64,000 bases of DNA from an uncultured Hyphomicrobiales bacterium (GCA_903825465.1 CAIKAR010000053.1:1-64000); one strand, 5' to 3'; shown: positions 49,293 to 58,797, counted from the first letter of the stretch. Notes: a model not told the origin generated them from the letters alone. A program made the numbers and translations.

Positions 49293-51743
49293 TTATCCGC
49301 CGCGAGGGTTCGAGGCTCGCGCGAACGCGTTTTCGACGCGGTCGATGTCGACGAGTTCGATCCGCGTCGGCGCGACCGGCGGAGCGGCGTAGGGGGCGAT
49401 CCCCTTGTCCTTCAGCCGCCGGTAGATTTCGAAGTTCACGTCGCTTTTGACGCGCGCCGATTTCTCGATGTCGCCGACGAAATAGACGAGTTCGAGCCGC
49501 AGCGCGGTGTCCATGGCGTTGAAGAGGACCATCGGGGCGGGGAATTTCTGCACGACATCGATTCCCTCAAGGCTCGCGAGCATCGCGGCGCGCGCCGCCG
49601 CCGGATCGGTGTCGAGGGAAACCGCCACGGGGTTCTTGACGCGCCCGACGCGGTCGTTGCGCACCCAGTTCTTGACGACGCCGGAAACGAGGTTCGAATT
49701 AGGCACGATCATCATGGCGCGGTCGAAGGTTTCTATCTCGGTCGAGCGGACGTTGATGCGCCTGACATAGCCTTGCTCATCGCCCACGACCACCCAGTCT
49801 CCGACGCGAATGGCGCGCTCCCACAGCAGGATCAGGCCCGACACGAAATTGTTGACGATCGACTGCAAGCCGAAGCCGATGCCGACCGACAACGCGCCGG
49901 CGACGATCGCGAGCTTCTCGAAACTCAGGCCGAGATAGCCCATCGACAGCGCGGCGGCGCCAAGCGCGCCCATGTAGCCGACGCTCGTGCGGATGGAATT
50001 CCGCAGGCCCGAATCGAGCCGCGTGCGGGGCAGGTATTTTGTTTCGAGCCAGTTCTGCAGGCCGCGCGCCAAGGCCAGCGTCAGCGCGAAAACCGCCAGC
50101 GCCACGAGGATGCTTGACAGCGAGATCGTGACCTCGCCGACCTTGAAGCCAAACAAGGCCGCGCGGACGCCGCCGAACATGTCGTCGGACTCGACGCCCC
50201 AGGGCGCCAAAATCAGCGTGGTCGCGGCGAGCCACGCGGCGACCGTCAAGGCGCCCGACAAAACGACGGCGATTTGTTCCAGCGAATCCCGCGCGAGGCC
50301 GGCGCCGGACATGACCGCGCGCCCGATTCGCGCCTCGGGCTGAATGAAGCGCGCGATGGCCTGTTCGCCCAGTCCGCGCGCCAACAAGATCGACGCGCCG
50401 ACAAAAGCGACCCACAACGCCTGATCGACTAAAAACGAGGCGAAGGCGCTGTAGCCCGCCAACGTCGCGCCGGCGACCAGCGCAACCACCCCCCACGCGG
50501 CGGCGCGCAGGGGCCCGCGCCAGTCCGTCGAACCATCCACGATGGGCGGGAGACAATCGTCGTCGTCCGCGGTGGCCGGTCGCGGCGAGAAATGCCGCAA
50601 GGCGAGGCCAGCGACGGCGGCCGCGGCGAGCGACGCGACATCGCGCAGCGCGATGGTCGACCGCAAACCCGCGCCGATGACATCGAGCCATGCCTCCAAA
50701 ATCCGGCCAACGGTGACGACGACCGCGAGCCACGCCGCCAACCGGCATAGCCGCGCGGCCGACGCTTCGGACATCGCCAGCGGGCGCCAGTTGGGCAGGC
50801 CAGGGGCGAAAAGGGCGCGCGAAATCGAAAGCGCGAGCGCGACGCGGACGACGCCGCCCATCGCGGCAAGGGCCAACGGCTCCATGCGCCGGCCAAACAG
50901 ATCGAGGCTTTCCAGCAGGAAGTAGACAGCCGCCGCCGCCGCGATCGGCGTGGCCGCGTCGACGAGCCCGCACCAGGCGGCGGCGGTCGCCCTGCGCAGC
51001 GGCGAGGGGTCGTGCGTCGCGGGGTCGCGCGGATTGACCCGGCGGGCAAGCCGCGTGGCCAGCGCGCAGGCGAGCGCCAGCGCCAGCAGGGCCCCAAGAG
51101 AGGCCGTCAAACTGGACCCGTCGAGCTTGGCCGCGATGCTCGACGTCCAGTCGCCGGCGACAACCCGCGACGCCCGGAGGTCGCGCGGCGCTTCGCTGGC
51201 GACCGCGATCCACAAGCGGGGATCCGCGACGCTCGTTGTTCGCTGCACCAGCGCGCGGGTGAAAATCTCTCGGCGGCGGCTCGTGATCGCGTTGGTGTCC
51301 TGTTCGATCTGCGTGGCGACGAGCGCCGCCCGCTTCAGGAGCGCGTCGATAGCGTCGTACTGCTTTTGTTGCTGGTCGCGGTCGGCCGCGATGTCGGCGC
51401 CTTCCGGCGAGGCGCCCGCGGCGGGTTTGGGCCCGAGCTGCGCGAGGCGCGTCTTGATCGCGTCGAGCTGTGGCTGAAGAACCGCGATGACGGACTGCGG
51501 GTTGTCGGGAAGCGCGTCGATTTGCGACCGAAGATTCGACAGCTCGGCGTCGGACAGATCCTTGCGCGCCAGCGTTTGCTCAACCTGCGCGAGGATCGCG
51601 GCGGCGCTGTCGAGCTTTTGCGACTGCTCGGCGAAGGGCTGCGGCGGGGTCTGCGCGAAAGCGCCGGGCGCGATGGCGAGACTCAGGACAAACGCGACGG
51701 CCGCCAGCGCCGGAAGTTTCTTCAATTCGAGGCTCCAAGCCAT
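49293..51743 (-). CDS. Large MscS-type mechanosensitive channel with DUF3772 domain
   Basis: The 816-residue inner-membrane protein has a signal peptide (near GAFAQ), a coiled periplasmic DUF3772-type region (about 40-180), roughly ten membrane segments, and a C-terminal MscS domain starting at the pore helix with SVGIGFGLQSIVNNFVSGLILL and the VVVGDEQGYVRRINVRSTEIETFD beta domain. Large MscS-type channels protect against osmotic downshock. It converges with the NUDIX gene. Confidence 0.92.
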   Translation of the reverse strand: MAWSLELKKLPALAAVAFVLSLAIAPGAFAQTPPQPFAEQSQKLDSAAAILAQVEQTLARKDLSDAELSNLRSQIDALPDNPQSVIAVLQPQLDAIKTRLAQLGPKPAAGASPEGADIAADRDQQQKQYDAIDALLKRAALVATQIEQDTNAITSRRREIFTRALVQRTTSVADPRLWIAVASEAPRDLRASRVVAGDWTSSIAAKLDGSSLTASLGALLALALACALATRLARRVNPRDPATHDPSPLRRATAAAWCGLVDAATPIAAAAAVYFLLESLDLFGRRMEPLALAAMGGVVRVALALSISRALFAPGLPNWRPLAMSEASAARLCRLAAWLAVVVTVGRILEAWLDVIGAGLRSTIALRDVASLAAAAVAGLALRHFSPRPATADDDDCLPPIVDGSTDWRGPLRAAAWGVVALVAGATLAGYSAFASFLVDQALWVAFVGASILLARGLGEQAIARFIQPEARIGRAVMSGAGLARDSLEQIAVVLSGALTVAAWLAATTLILAPWGVESDDMFGGVRAALFGFKVGEVTISLSSILVALAVFALTLALARGLQNWLETKYLPRTRLDSGLRNSIRTSVGYMGALGAAALSMGYLGLSFEKLAIVAGALSVGIGFGLQSIVNNFVSGLILLWERAIRVGDWVVVGDEQGYVRRINVRSTEIETFDRAMMIVPNSNLVSGVVKNWVRNDRVGRVKNPVAVSLDTDPAAARAAMLASLEGIDVVQKFPAPMVLFNAMDTALRLELVYFVGDIEKSARVKSDVNFEIYRRLKDKGIAPYAAPPVAPTRIELVDIDRVENAFARASNPRGG

Positions 51744-51809
51744 TCAGTCCGCCCGATTCGACCAAACGGAGTTTACTCCCGCGCGCCCCCTTGGGGATAT
51801 CGCGGTCCT

Positions 51810-52847
51810 TTAGGGATATCGATGGAGCGCGCCTCGGAAATCCTCGACCAGCCAACCACTGTCCGAAGCCGCGGCCGCATAGGAGGGGCCAATCGGGGAT
51901 TTTCCATGGCCGCCGGGGATGTCGAGCACATAAGCGGGCTGGCACAGGCCGGACACGCGCCCCAACAAGCCGCGAACCAGCGCCCGCCCCTCCTCGATGG
52001 ACACGCGCAGATGCGCCGTGCCCGGCGCGAGATCGGGATGGTGGAGGTAATAGGGCTTCACGCGCGCTTCGACGAAGGCGCGCATCAGGGCCGCGAGGGT
52101 CTCGACATCGTCGTTCACGCCCTTCAGCAACACGCTTTGACTGACCATGGGAACGCCGGCGTCGATGAGTTTCGCGCACGCGGCGCGGGCCGCGGGCGTC
52201 AATTCGCGCGGGTGATTGGCGTGGAGGGCGACATAGACGGCGCCGTCGAAGTTTTTGAGCGCGGCGACCGTTTCGCCCGTGACCGCGCCGGGATCGACGA
52301 CTGGCACGCGCGTGTGGACGCGCATGACTTTCACATGCGGAATTTCACGCAGCGCGCCGGCGATTTCCGCCAGCCGGCGCGCCGAAAGCGCGAGGGGGTC
52401 GCCGCCGGTGAGGATGACCTCCCATATGTTTTTGTCGGCGCGGATGTAGTCCAGCGCGCGTGTCATCGCTTGCGGCGACAACACGCCCGCGCCATCGGGG
52501 CCGACGGTTTCGCGGCGAAAACAAAAGCGGCAGTAAACCGGGCAGACGTGGAGCGGCTTCAACAACACGCGGTCGGGATAGCGGTGAACGATTCCCTCGA
52601 CCGGCGAATGGACGGCGTCGCCGATGGGGTCGGCGCGTTCTTCGGGAGCCGTCAGCAACTCGCGGACGTCGGGCAAAAACTGCCTTGCGATGGGGTCTTC
52701 GGGATCGCCGCGGTCGATCAGCGCGGCGATTTCGGGCGTCACCGACACCGCGTAGCGCGCCGCGACGCGCTCGATATCGGCCACGTCGCCGGTCGCCAGC
52801 AATCCCGCCGCGCGCAAGTCCGCGGGCGCGCGCAGCGGCTTGCTCAT
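51810..52847 (-). CDS. epmB: EF-P beta-lysylation lysine 2,3-aminomutase EpmB
   Basis: The 345-residue radical SAM enzyme turns alpha-lysine into beta-lysine for EF-P modification. The cluster motif CPVYCRFC gives C102, C106 and C109; a PLP lysine is expected in the C-terminal part (segment GHGKSPIG). It lacks the long C-terminal extension of clostridial KamA. Its ATG overlaps the epmA stop (ATGA), and efp lies beyond, so the assignment to EF-P modification is strong. Confidence 0.93.
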   Translation of the reverse strand: MSKPLRAPADLRAAGLLATGDVADIERVAARYAVSVTPEIAALIDRGDPEDPIARQFLPDVRELLTAPEERADPIGDAVHSPVEGIVHRYPDRVLLKPLHVCPVYCRFCFRRETVGPDGAGVLSPQAMTRALDYIRADKNIWEVILTGGDPLALSARRLAEIAGALREIPHVKVMRVHTRVPVVDPGAVTGETVAALKNFDGAVYVALHANHPRELTPAARAACAKLIDAGVPMVSQSVLLKGVNDDVETLAALMRAFVEARVKPYYLHHPDLAPGTAHLRVSIEEGRALVRGLLGRVSGLCQPAYVLDIPGGHGKSPIGPSYAAAASDSGWLVEDFRGALHRYP

Positions 52848-53905
52848 GACGCGGCCACCGGCGTCCACATGACATGCTCGACCGAGGGCGCGCCCGTGGC
52901 CAGCATGACCAGACGATCGACGCCGAGCGCGATGCCGCTCGCGGCGGGCATGCTGGCCAGCGCGGCGAGGAAATCCTCGTCGAGGGGATAGCGTTCGCCG
53001 TGGATCCGCTCGCGCTCGTCCATCTCCGAGACGAAGCGGCGGCGTTGTTCAACCGGGTCGGTCAACTCGCCGAAGCCATTCGCCAGTTCAACGCCGCAGG
53101 CGTAAAGCTCGAAGCGCTCGGACACGCGCGCGTCGTGGGCGCAGCGCCGCGCCAGCGCCGCCTCGCACGCGGGATATTCGGTCAACGCGGTCATTTTGCC
53201 GACGCCGAGACCGGGCTCGACCAGCGACACGAGAATCTTGCTGAAGGCGTCCGACCAGGTGTCGTCGGCCGATGTCTCGAACCCCGACAGCGCGGCGGCG
53301 ACGCGCAGCTTGCGCGCGTCGGGCGCGCCGTCGCGGCCCATGGTTTCGAAGAGGTCGATCTCCGCGCGCCGCCTGAAGGCCTCGCGAACGGTCAGAAGCT
53401 CGGGCGGGGCGTGGGGGTCGCATTCGCGCCCGCGCCAGCGCAGCCGCGAGGCGCCCGCGAGCCGCGCCGCTTCGCCGACGATCCAGCCGCAATCCTCGAT
53501 CAGGCGGCGATAGTCCTCGCCGACGCGGTACCATTCGAGCATCGTGAACTCGGGATGGTGCAGCGCACCGCGTTCGCCGTTGCGAAACACGCGGGCGAAG
53601 GTGAAAATCCGCTCCTCGCCCGCCGCCAGCAGCTTCTTGCAGGCGAATTCAGGCGAGGAATGCAGATAAAACGGGCGCTTGCCGCCGTCGGGGCCGGCGA
53701 GCTCGGTGGCGAAGCCGGCGATGTGCGCCTCGTTGCCGGGCGACACCTGGAGAACCGCGGTTTCGACTTCGACGAAATCCCTCACGGCGAATCCGGACCG
53801 CCAGGCGTCCATCATGCGGCCGCGCGCCAGCAGCGCCGGGCGGCGGTCGGCGTGGGTTTGGCGGTCCCAGAAGGGCCGCGCGCCCTGTAAGGAAACTGTT
53901 GTCAT
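52844..53905 (-). CDS. epmA: EF-P lysine ligase EpmA (PoxA/GenX)
   Basis: The 353-residue protein is a class II lysyl-tRNA synthetase-like core without the anticodon-binding domain. Motif 2 is seen in [19 protein letters not shown] and motif 3 in [12 protein letters not shown]. EpmA attaches (R)-beta-lysine to EF-P instead of tRNA. It is the first gene of epmA-epmB and is divergent from efp, 115 bases away. Confidence 0.94.
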   Translation of the reverse strand: MTTVSLQGARPFWDRQTHADRRPALLARGRMMDAWRSGFAVRDFVEVETAVLQVSPGNEAHIAGFATELAGPDGGKRPFYLHSSPEFACKKLLAAGEERIFTFARVFRNGERGALHHPEFTMLEWYRVGEDYRRLIEDCGWIVGEAARLAGASRLRWRGRECDPHAPPELLTVREAFRRRAEIDLFETMGRDGAPDARKLRVAAALSGFETSADDTWSDAFSKILVSLVEPGLGVGKMTALTEYPACEAALARRCAHDARVSERFELYACGVELANGFGELTDPVEQRRRFVSEMDERERIHGERYPLDEDFLAALASMPAASGIALGVDRLVMLATGAPSVEHVMWTPVAAS

Positions 53906-54020
53906 TCGGGCCGGGCTTTGCGATACGGGCGACGGTTCGCGCCCCAGTCATTTCCGCGGGCTGCCCGCGACGGCCCTGAATAGAGCCGGCTGGCCCCGCC
54001 TTCAACCAGGGAATTCCGCC

Positions 54021-54590
54021 GTGAGAGTCATCGCCAGCTCCATTCGCAAGGGCAATATCGTCGAGCACGAGGACGGCCAGCTCTACGCGGTGCTGACCGC
54101 CGAGAGCTTCCACCCCGGCAAGGGCACGCCGACCACCACCATCGACATGCGCCGCATCTCGGACGGCGTGAAGACCCAGGTGCGCTACAAGACGACCGAG
54201 CAGGTCGAGCGCGCCTTCGTCGAAGACGCCAATTTCAGCTACCTCTATTCGGACGGCGACGGCAACCACTTCATGAACGAGGCCACCTTCGACCAGGTGC
54301 CCGTCGGCGACGACGTGCTCGGCGGTCAGAAAATCTTCCTTCAAGAGGGCATGAAGGTCGTGCTTTCCGTGTTCAATGGCGTCGCCGTGGCGATACAGCT
54401 TCCGCAGCGGGTCGTGCTCGAGGTCGTCGAGACCGAGCCGGCGATGAAGGGCCAGACAGCGTCGTCGTCGTTCAAGCCCGCGAAAATGTCGAACGGCGCG
54501 CGCGTCATGGTGCCGCCCCATATCCAGACCGGCACCCGCGTCGTTGTGCAGACCGAAGACGGCAGCTACGTCGAGCGGGCGAAGGACTGA
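54021..54590 (+). CDS. efp: Elongation factor P
   Basis: The 189-residue protein rescues ribosomes stalled at proline runs. Three beta-barrel domains are visible, with the EF-P loop HPGKGTP placing the modified lysine at K34, exactly as in EpmA substrates. The start is GTG 54021, giving the usual N-terminus; no ATG is suitable. The nearby epmA and epmB supply the K34 modification; EpmC is not seen. Confidence 0.97.
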   Translation: MRVIASSIRKGNIVEHEDGQLYAVLTAESFHPGKGTPTTTIDMRRISDGVKTQVRYKTTEQVERAFVEDANFSYLYSDGDGNHFMNEATFDQVPVGDDVLGGQKIFLQEGMKVVLSVFNGVAVAIQLPQRVVLEVVETEPAMKGQTASSSFKPAKMSNGARVMVPPHIQTGTRVVVQTEDGSYVERAKD

Positions 54591-54613
54591 CCAGCGTCGA
54601 CAGGGCAAGCGGG

Positions 54614-55027
54614 ATGCGCCGTTGGGTCATCGCCTACGTTTTTTGCGCGGTCGCGATCTTCGGTTGCGATGCCGTCTGGCTGTCGTGGTCGAGCGGGCAT
54701 CTCTATCGGCCGTTCGTCGGAAACATGTTGATCGACGGATTTCGCCCGGTCCCCGCCGCCTTGTTCTACCTTCTGTACGTTCTTGGCGTCGTGACGCTCG
54801 CCATCCTCCCCGCGCTTCGCGACAACGCGTGGCGGGACGCGACGCTGAAGGGCGCCGTTCTGGGACTTGTCGCCTACGGCACCTATGATCTCACCAATCA
54901 GGCGACGCTCAAGGAGTGGTCGACCGTCGTCACCGCCGCGGACATGGCGTGGGGGACTTTCCTGACCGCCGCGGGCGCCACCTGCGGCTATTTCGCGGCG
55001 TCCCATCTCGCGCGGCCAAATTTGTAG
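54614..55027 (+). CDS. DUF2177 family membrane protein
   Basis: The 137-residue membrane protein has four hydrophobic segments and the DUF2177 hallmarks: DAVWLSW in the first helix and GLVAYGTYDLTNQATLK between helices. Function unknown. It follows efp by 23 bases and its last 40 bases overlap the end of the convergent membrane gene. Confidence 0.9.
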   Translation: MRRWVIAYVFCAVAIFGCDAVWLSWSSGHLYRPFVGNMLIDGFRPVPAALFYLLYVLGVVTLAILPALRDNAWRDATLKGAVLGLVAYGTYDLTNQATLKEWSTVVTAADMAWGTFLTAAGATCGYFAASHLARPNL

Positions 55028-55551
55028 AGGATAAAAACGAAGAGGCACGCGACGCTGAACGCGTTCATGCGGCGGAAGGCGGCGTATTCCATTGACGAAA
55101 ACGCGCGCAACGGCGCGCCATACTCGCCATGAAGCGTGAAAAACGCGGCGATTGGCAACGCCGCTGTCGCGACGGCCCAACGCAATTCGCTTTTGTGAAA
55201 CGACATCGCGCCAATCAGCGCGCAGGGCGCGAGAAACAATTCCACGCCCGACGCCGCCCCGAAAACCTTGGCGCAGAAAACCGTGTTCGCGGCGCCGACG
55301 ACGGGCAGGAGCGCGCGGCTCGCCAGCGAATGTCGGCGCGCCAACAGCGGAACCGCGGCGAAAAACGGCGTCGATAAAAACGTCAGGAAGGACGCGTAGC
55401 CGTCGTCGCCGACAAGCCACCAGACATACAGCGGATAGAAAGGCTGATTGCCCAGAATCACCAACGCGACCGCGCTGGAGGCCGCGGCGAGGGGGTCCAC
55501 GGCCCTCAGCCACTCGCCGGCGCGGGCGAGCGCGCGCGCGATCTTAGCCAC
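54988..55551 (-). CDS. Small multi-pass membrane protein at the end of the RpoE/ChrR run
   Basis: The 187-residue protein has five or six hydrophobic segments (for example AAASSAVALVILG, FAAVPLLARR region and MNAFSVACLFVFILYKF). I recognise no family. GTG 55551 overlaps the last codons and stop of the Cfa-like gene (GTGGCTAA), so it is translationally coupled and belongs to the rpoE-chrR operon. A role with the membrane-lipid enzymes is inferred from this position only. It overlaps the convergent DUF2177 gene by 40 bases. Confidence 0.65.
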   Translation of the reverse strand: MAKIARALARAGEWLRAVDPLAAASSAVALVILGNQPFYPLYVWWLVGDDGYASFLTFLSTPFFAAVPLLARRHSLASRALLPVVGAANTVFCAKVFGAASGVELFLAPCALIGAMSFHKSELRWAVATAALPIAAFFTLHGEYGAPLRAFSSMEYAAFRRMNAFSVACLFVFILYKFGRARWDAAK

Positions 55552-56578
55552 CGAGCGCGGGGGCCAGACGATAATGGCTGACGCCCCATTCGCGGCCGCC
55601 GGCGTGGCCGAACAATCCCGCTGTGGCGAGAAAGAACAGGCGCCACCGGCGCGTCCACAAGGCCGCGTCGGCGCCATAGATCCGCGCGAGGATGGGATCG
55701 ATTTCATTCCGATGCGCGTCGAAATTGGCGAGCCAATCGCGCGCCGTGCGCTCGTAGTGGCCGCCATTCCACCGCCACTCCTCCTCCACGGAAAACAGCT
55801 CCGGAAACCGGCCGATCAAACCATGGCTGGGCATGATGCCGCCGGTGAAGAAATGCTGGGCGATCCAGTCGGTCTTGTCCTCGCGCTCGAAACGATAAGG
55901 CTCGGACCGGTGCGTGAACACGTGGACGAACATGCGTCCCTCCGGCGCCAGCCAATCGCGGGCGCGCCGCAACAGGTCGCGCCAGTTCGACATGTGCTCG
56001 AACATCTCGACCGACACGATCCGGTCGAACGTCCCTTCCGGCCCGAACGTGTTCATGTCCGCGGTGATCACCCGCAGATTGACCAGCCCGCGCCGCGCGG
56101 CCTCCGCCTCTATCGAGGCGCGTTGGCCTCGCGAGTTGGACACCGAAACGATTTGCGCAGAGGGAAACCGCGACGCGATGTAGAGCGACAGCGAGCCCCA
56201 GCCGCAACCCAGTTCAAGCACGCGTTGGCCATCGGCTATTTGGGCGTGTTCGACCGTCAGCGCCAGGGCGCGCGCCTCCGCCTCGGCAAGGCTGGCGAAC
56301 GGCGTGTCGTAGTGGCAGCACGAGTATTTTCGATGGGGGCCAAGCACGAGCGCGAAGAACTCCGCCGGCAGCTCGTAGTGCTGCGCGTTGGCTTCCGCGG
56401 TGTTTTCGGCGATTGCGCGCGAGGGCATCGACCGGGCGAACGCTTCCTCGACGCCCGGTTTGGCGCGCGACAGTTTGCGCCGCGCGCGGGACACGAGAAA
56501 ATCGACCCCGGCTCTCGTCGCGACATCCGGCAAGGGCACTCTTTCGACGGCGTTTATCGTCGCGGCGAGCAGGCTCAT
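55544..56578 (-). CDS. Cfa-like SAM-dependent lipid methyltransferase (first copy)
   Basis: The 344-residue protein has the cyclopropane-synthase-like fold: YSCCHYDTPFASLAEAE, the SAM loop VLELGCGWGSLSLYIA, VEMFEHMSNW and HFFTGGIMPSHG. The Cys of YSC, the Glu of FEH, the His of FVHVF and the Tyr of GGHYERT match the four bicarbonate-site residues of E. coli Cfa, so the chemistry site is complete. It would methylate unsaturated acyl chains of phospholipids. ATGA overlap with the DUF1295 gene upstream and coupling to the membrane gene downstream place it in the rpoE-chrR operon. It may be one of the furan fatty acid methylases (UfaM or FufM type); this is inference. Confidence 0.87.
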   Translation of the reverse strand: MSLLAATINAVERVPLPDVATRAGVDFLVSRARRKLSRAKPGVEEAFARSMPSRAIAENTAEANAQHYELPAEFFALVLGPHRKYSCCHYDTPFASLAEAEARALALTVEHAQIADGQRVLELGCGWGSLSLYIASRFPSAQIVSVSNSRGQRASIEAEAARRGLVNLRVITADMNTFGPEGTFDRIVSVEMFEHMSNWRDLLRRARDWLAPEGRMFVHVFTHRSEPYRFEREDKTDWIAQHFFTGGIMPSHGLIGRFPELFSVEEEWRWNGGHYERTARDWLANFDAHRNEIDPILARIYGADAALWTRRWRLFFLATAGLFGHAGGREWGVSHYRLAPALGG

Positions 56579-57408
56579 GGCGCGTTTCTCCCTGTGGCGT
56601 CGAAAGCGCTTCGACGAGGTGGACCCGGAAAAAATATGTTCACGCGGGCCTGATAGGCTTCGAACTTGGCGCCGCGCGACCGCAGCATGGCGGCTTCGAG
56701 AGGCGGCACGCCCGACACATGCGCCAGCAGCCAGTACATCATCACCGGCCCAAGCATGGCGAACCATCCCCACGAAATGGCCGCGGAGCCGCCGACCCCG
56801 ATCAACGCGTAGGAGACCCAGACAAGGCACTCGAAGAAATAATTTGGATGCCGCGACAGCCCCCACAGCCCTGTGTCGCAAACATTCCCCCGGTTGGCGG
56901 GATTGCTTCTGAAGTGTTCAAGCTGGCGGTCGGAAATGGTTTCGCCCACAAGCGACACCGCGAAAACGGCCACGCCAAGAAAGTCGAACACGCCCGGAAA
57001 GACCGCTGGATTTCGCGCGGCCGTCAGCGCGCCGAGGACCAGGACCAGGCTTGCCAAGGCCTGAATTTGCAGGAACCAGAATAGCCGCGCGGCGAACGCG
57101 TCCCCCCACTGGCGCGCGAGATCGGCGTATCTTGGATCATCGCCGCCATGGAGCGTCCGCGCGGCGATGTGCGCGCCGAGGCGCAGGCCCCACAATCCAA
57201 TCATCGCGCCCACAAGCGCCGCCCGCGCGGACGGCCAAGGCGCGCACGCAGGCGGGAAACACGCCAACGCGGCGCCCACGCCGCCTGTCGCGAAAGACCA
57301 GATCGCGTCGATCCAGCCCGATTTGCCCGTCTTTCGCCGCGCCAGCCAAGCCAGCGCCATGCAGAGCGACAGCGCCACGCCCGCTATCAAAACGACAACC
57401 ACTGGCAT
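56575..57408 (-). CDS. DUF1295 membrane protein (steroid 5-alpha-reductase-like)
   Basis: The 277-residue membrane protein has about seven hydrophobic segments and the DUF1295 C-terminal signature: CDTGLWGLSRHPNYFFECLVW and YQARVNIFFPGPP. The family resembles isoprenyl-cysteine methyltransferases and steroid 5-alpha-reductases that act on lipids in the membrane. GGAGG lies 7 bases upstream. It sits between chrR (15 bases away) and a Cfa-like gene (ATGA overlap), so a part in acyl-chain modification is likely; it could supply the oxygen- or reductase-type step of such a pathway, but this is not shown. Confidence 0.85.
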   Translation of the reverse strand: MPVVVVLIAGVALSLCMALAWLARRKTGKSGWIDAIWSFATGGVGAALACFPPACAPWPSARAALVGAMIGLWGLRLGAHIAARTLHGGDDPRYADLARQWGDAFAARLFWFLQIQALASLVLVLGALTAARNPAVFPGVFDFLGVAVFAVSLVGETISDRQLEHFRSNPANRGNVCDTGLWGLSRHPNYFFECLVWVSYALIGVGGSAAISWGWFAMLGPVMMYWLLAHVSGVPPLEAAMLRSRGAKFEAYQARVNIFFPGPPRRSAFDATGRNAP

Positions 57409-57423
57409 GGCGCGCCTCCAACG

Positions 57424-58086
57424 CTAGTCGCCGAAAATCGCCTGATGCAACCGGCCGGCCATGCCGTGGTGTCGCGTCGAACCCTCGGCGGCCACCAGGC
57501 AAACACAGGCCTCGCCCGGTTCGACGACCGGGCGGTGATCGACGCTTTCATCGACCTCGCAGAGATCACCGGCCGCGAACCTGGCCCTGCCGTCGTGAAA
57601 CGCGCCGGCCAGGACGCAGGTCCATTCGACGCCGCGATGTCCATGCATCAAAAGGCGCTTGCCGGGCTGAACGCTCAGCAGCTTCACGTTGAACGCGCGC
57701 GCCCAATGCGCCCGGGCGCGGCTCACGCGAATTCCCGGCGCGATGGTCCTCCAGGGGCTAAAATCGCAATCGCCGACGGATTGCGGCAGCGCCACTCCCT
57801 TGGGCATTTCGACCCGGGAAGCCGGCGGGGCGGGCGGCGCTTCCCCTGGCCGCGGCGCGTCGCGCTCGATCGCGGCGAGCGCGCGCGCCAGCCCGTCCGC
57901 GGGAACATCGGCGTCCGGCAAAAGCTCGAGGAGCGCGCCGGCCACCCGCTCGAAGTCTTCCACAACCCCGCCGCAGCGCGCGCAGCCGGCGACATGCGCG
58001 CCAACGACGGCCGACGGGCCCAGGCCGAGGCTCCCGTACGCGAGGCGCAGCAGGGTTTCATCGCTGGGATGTCGCAGATCGCTCAT
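57424..58086 (-). CDS. chrR: Anti-sigma factor ChrR (zinc and cupin domains)
   Basis: The 220-residue protein has the two ChrR domains. The N-terminal zinc anti-sigma domain carries H6, H31, C35 and C38, the same ligand numbers as Rhodobacter sphaeroides ChrR. The C-terminal cupin-like domain carries H148, H150, E154 and H184, matching the HxH...E...H metal site of the known protein. ChrR holds RpoE inactive until singlet oxygen or organic peroxide triggers its degradation. Its ATG overlaps the rpoE stop (ATGA). It is followed by the DUF1295 gene 15 bases on. Confidence 0.92.
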   Translation of the reverse strand: MSDLRHPSDETLLRLAYGSLGLGPSAVVGAHVAGCARCGGVVEDFERVAGALLELLPDADVPADGLARALAAIERDAPRPGEAPPAPPASRVEMPKGVALPQSVGDCDFSPWRTIAPGIRVSRARAHWARAFNVKLLSVQPGKRLLMHGHRGVEWTCVLAGAFHDGRARFAAGDLCEVDESVDHRPVVEPGEACVCLVAAEGSTRHHGMAGRLHQAIFGD

Positions 58087-58637
58087 TTCAAATCGTCCAA
58101 AAGCCGGCGGAGGTGACCGATCGCCAGTCGCGCCCGCGATTTCACGGTTCCCAAAGGCAGACCGAGCGATTGGGCGATGGCGGAATGGGGCTTTTCGTCG
58201 AAATAGAGGCGCTTGATGATCTCCGCCTGCTCGGCGGAGAGCGACGCCAGAGCCTGACGCACGCGTTCCTCGCTTTCAGCCTGAATGAGCGAACTGTCGG
58301 GAGGCGCGGGACTTTCCTGGGCCTGGCTGGGATCGTCGGGCGCCGCGTCGCGCCCGCTGGCGCGGCGGTGGTGATCTATGCGCAGGTTCCGCGCGATCGT
58401 GAGAATCCATGTCGAGGCGCCGGCGCGCGACGCGTCGAAATAAGACGCCTTGCGCCAAACGGTCAGCATTGTTTCCTGCGCCAGTTCTTCGGCGACATTG
58501 TTCGCCATGCCCAAACGCACGAGATAATTCCTCACCCGCGGCGCGTAAAATTCGTACACGCGCGCAAACGACGCGCGATCAGCCGATTTGGCGATCGATT
58601 GGATCAATTCCTCGAAATTGTCCTGCCGCGGCGGCAC
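58083..58637 (-). CDS. rpoE: RpoE-like ECF sigma factor partnered with ChrR
   Basis: The 184-residue protein has sigma region 2 at about 20-92 (YEFYAPRVRNYLVRLGM, EELAQETMLTVWRKASYFD) and region 4 at about 125-178 (LSAEQAEIIKRLYFDEKPHSAIAQSLGLPLGTVKSRARLAIGHLRRLL). Start GTG 58637 is chosen because GGGAG lies about 10 bases upstream and the length is right; an upstream ATG at about 58747 coincides with the predicted transcription start and is rejected. It is coupled to chrR by ATGA and is probably autoregulated. Confidence 0.9.
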   Translation of the reverse strand: MPPRQDNFEELIQSIAKSADRASFARVYEFYAPRVRNYLVRLGMANNVAEELAQETMLTVWRKASYFDASRAGASTWILTIARNLRIDHHRRASGRDAAPDDPSQAQESPAPPDSSLIQAESEERVRQALASLSAEQAEIIKRLYFDEKPHSAIAQSLGLPLGTVKSRARLAIGHLRRLLDDLK

Positions 58638-58753
58638 GATGGCTACGCTCCCGATCGCGGTTCGAAGCGACGCGGCCAGCGCGCCGGCAACTGTCCCGGG
58701 CGAAACCGTCCCCGGCAAAGTGTATTCGTGGATCGCGGACGCATGCATGCTCC

Positions 58754-58783
58754 AGAATACGGCGCCGTCGGCGAAATGGATCA
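58754..58783 (-). promoter_or_regulatory. Candidate RpoE promoter for rpoE-chrR
   Basis: On the minus strand TGATCC (58783-58778) is followed after 18 bases by TATTCT (58759-58754). TGATCC is the -35 type described for Rhodobacter sphaeroides RpoE. The predicted transcript would begin about 110 bases before the chosen rpoE start. It lies back-to-back with a similar element for the opposite operon. Confidence 0.65.
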
Positions 58784-58797
58784 CCCCGTCGCGAATG

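Noticed and set aside
58638-58750. Longer rpoE start at the ATG near 58747
   Set aside because: It would add 36 residues unlike ECF sigma factors and coincides with the predicted transcription start, leaving no ribosome binding site.
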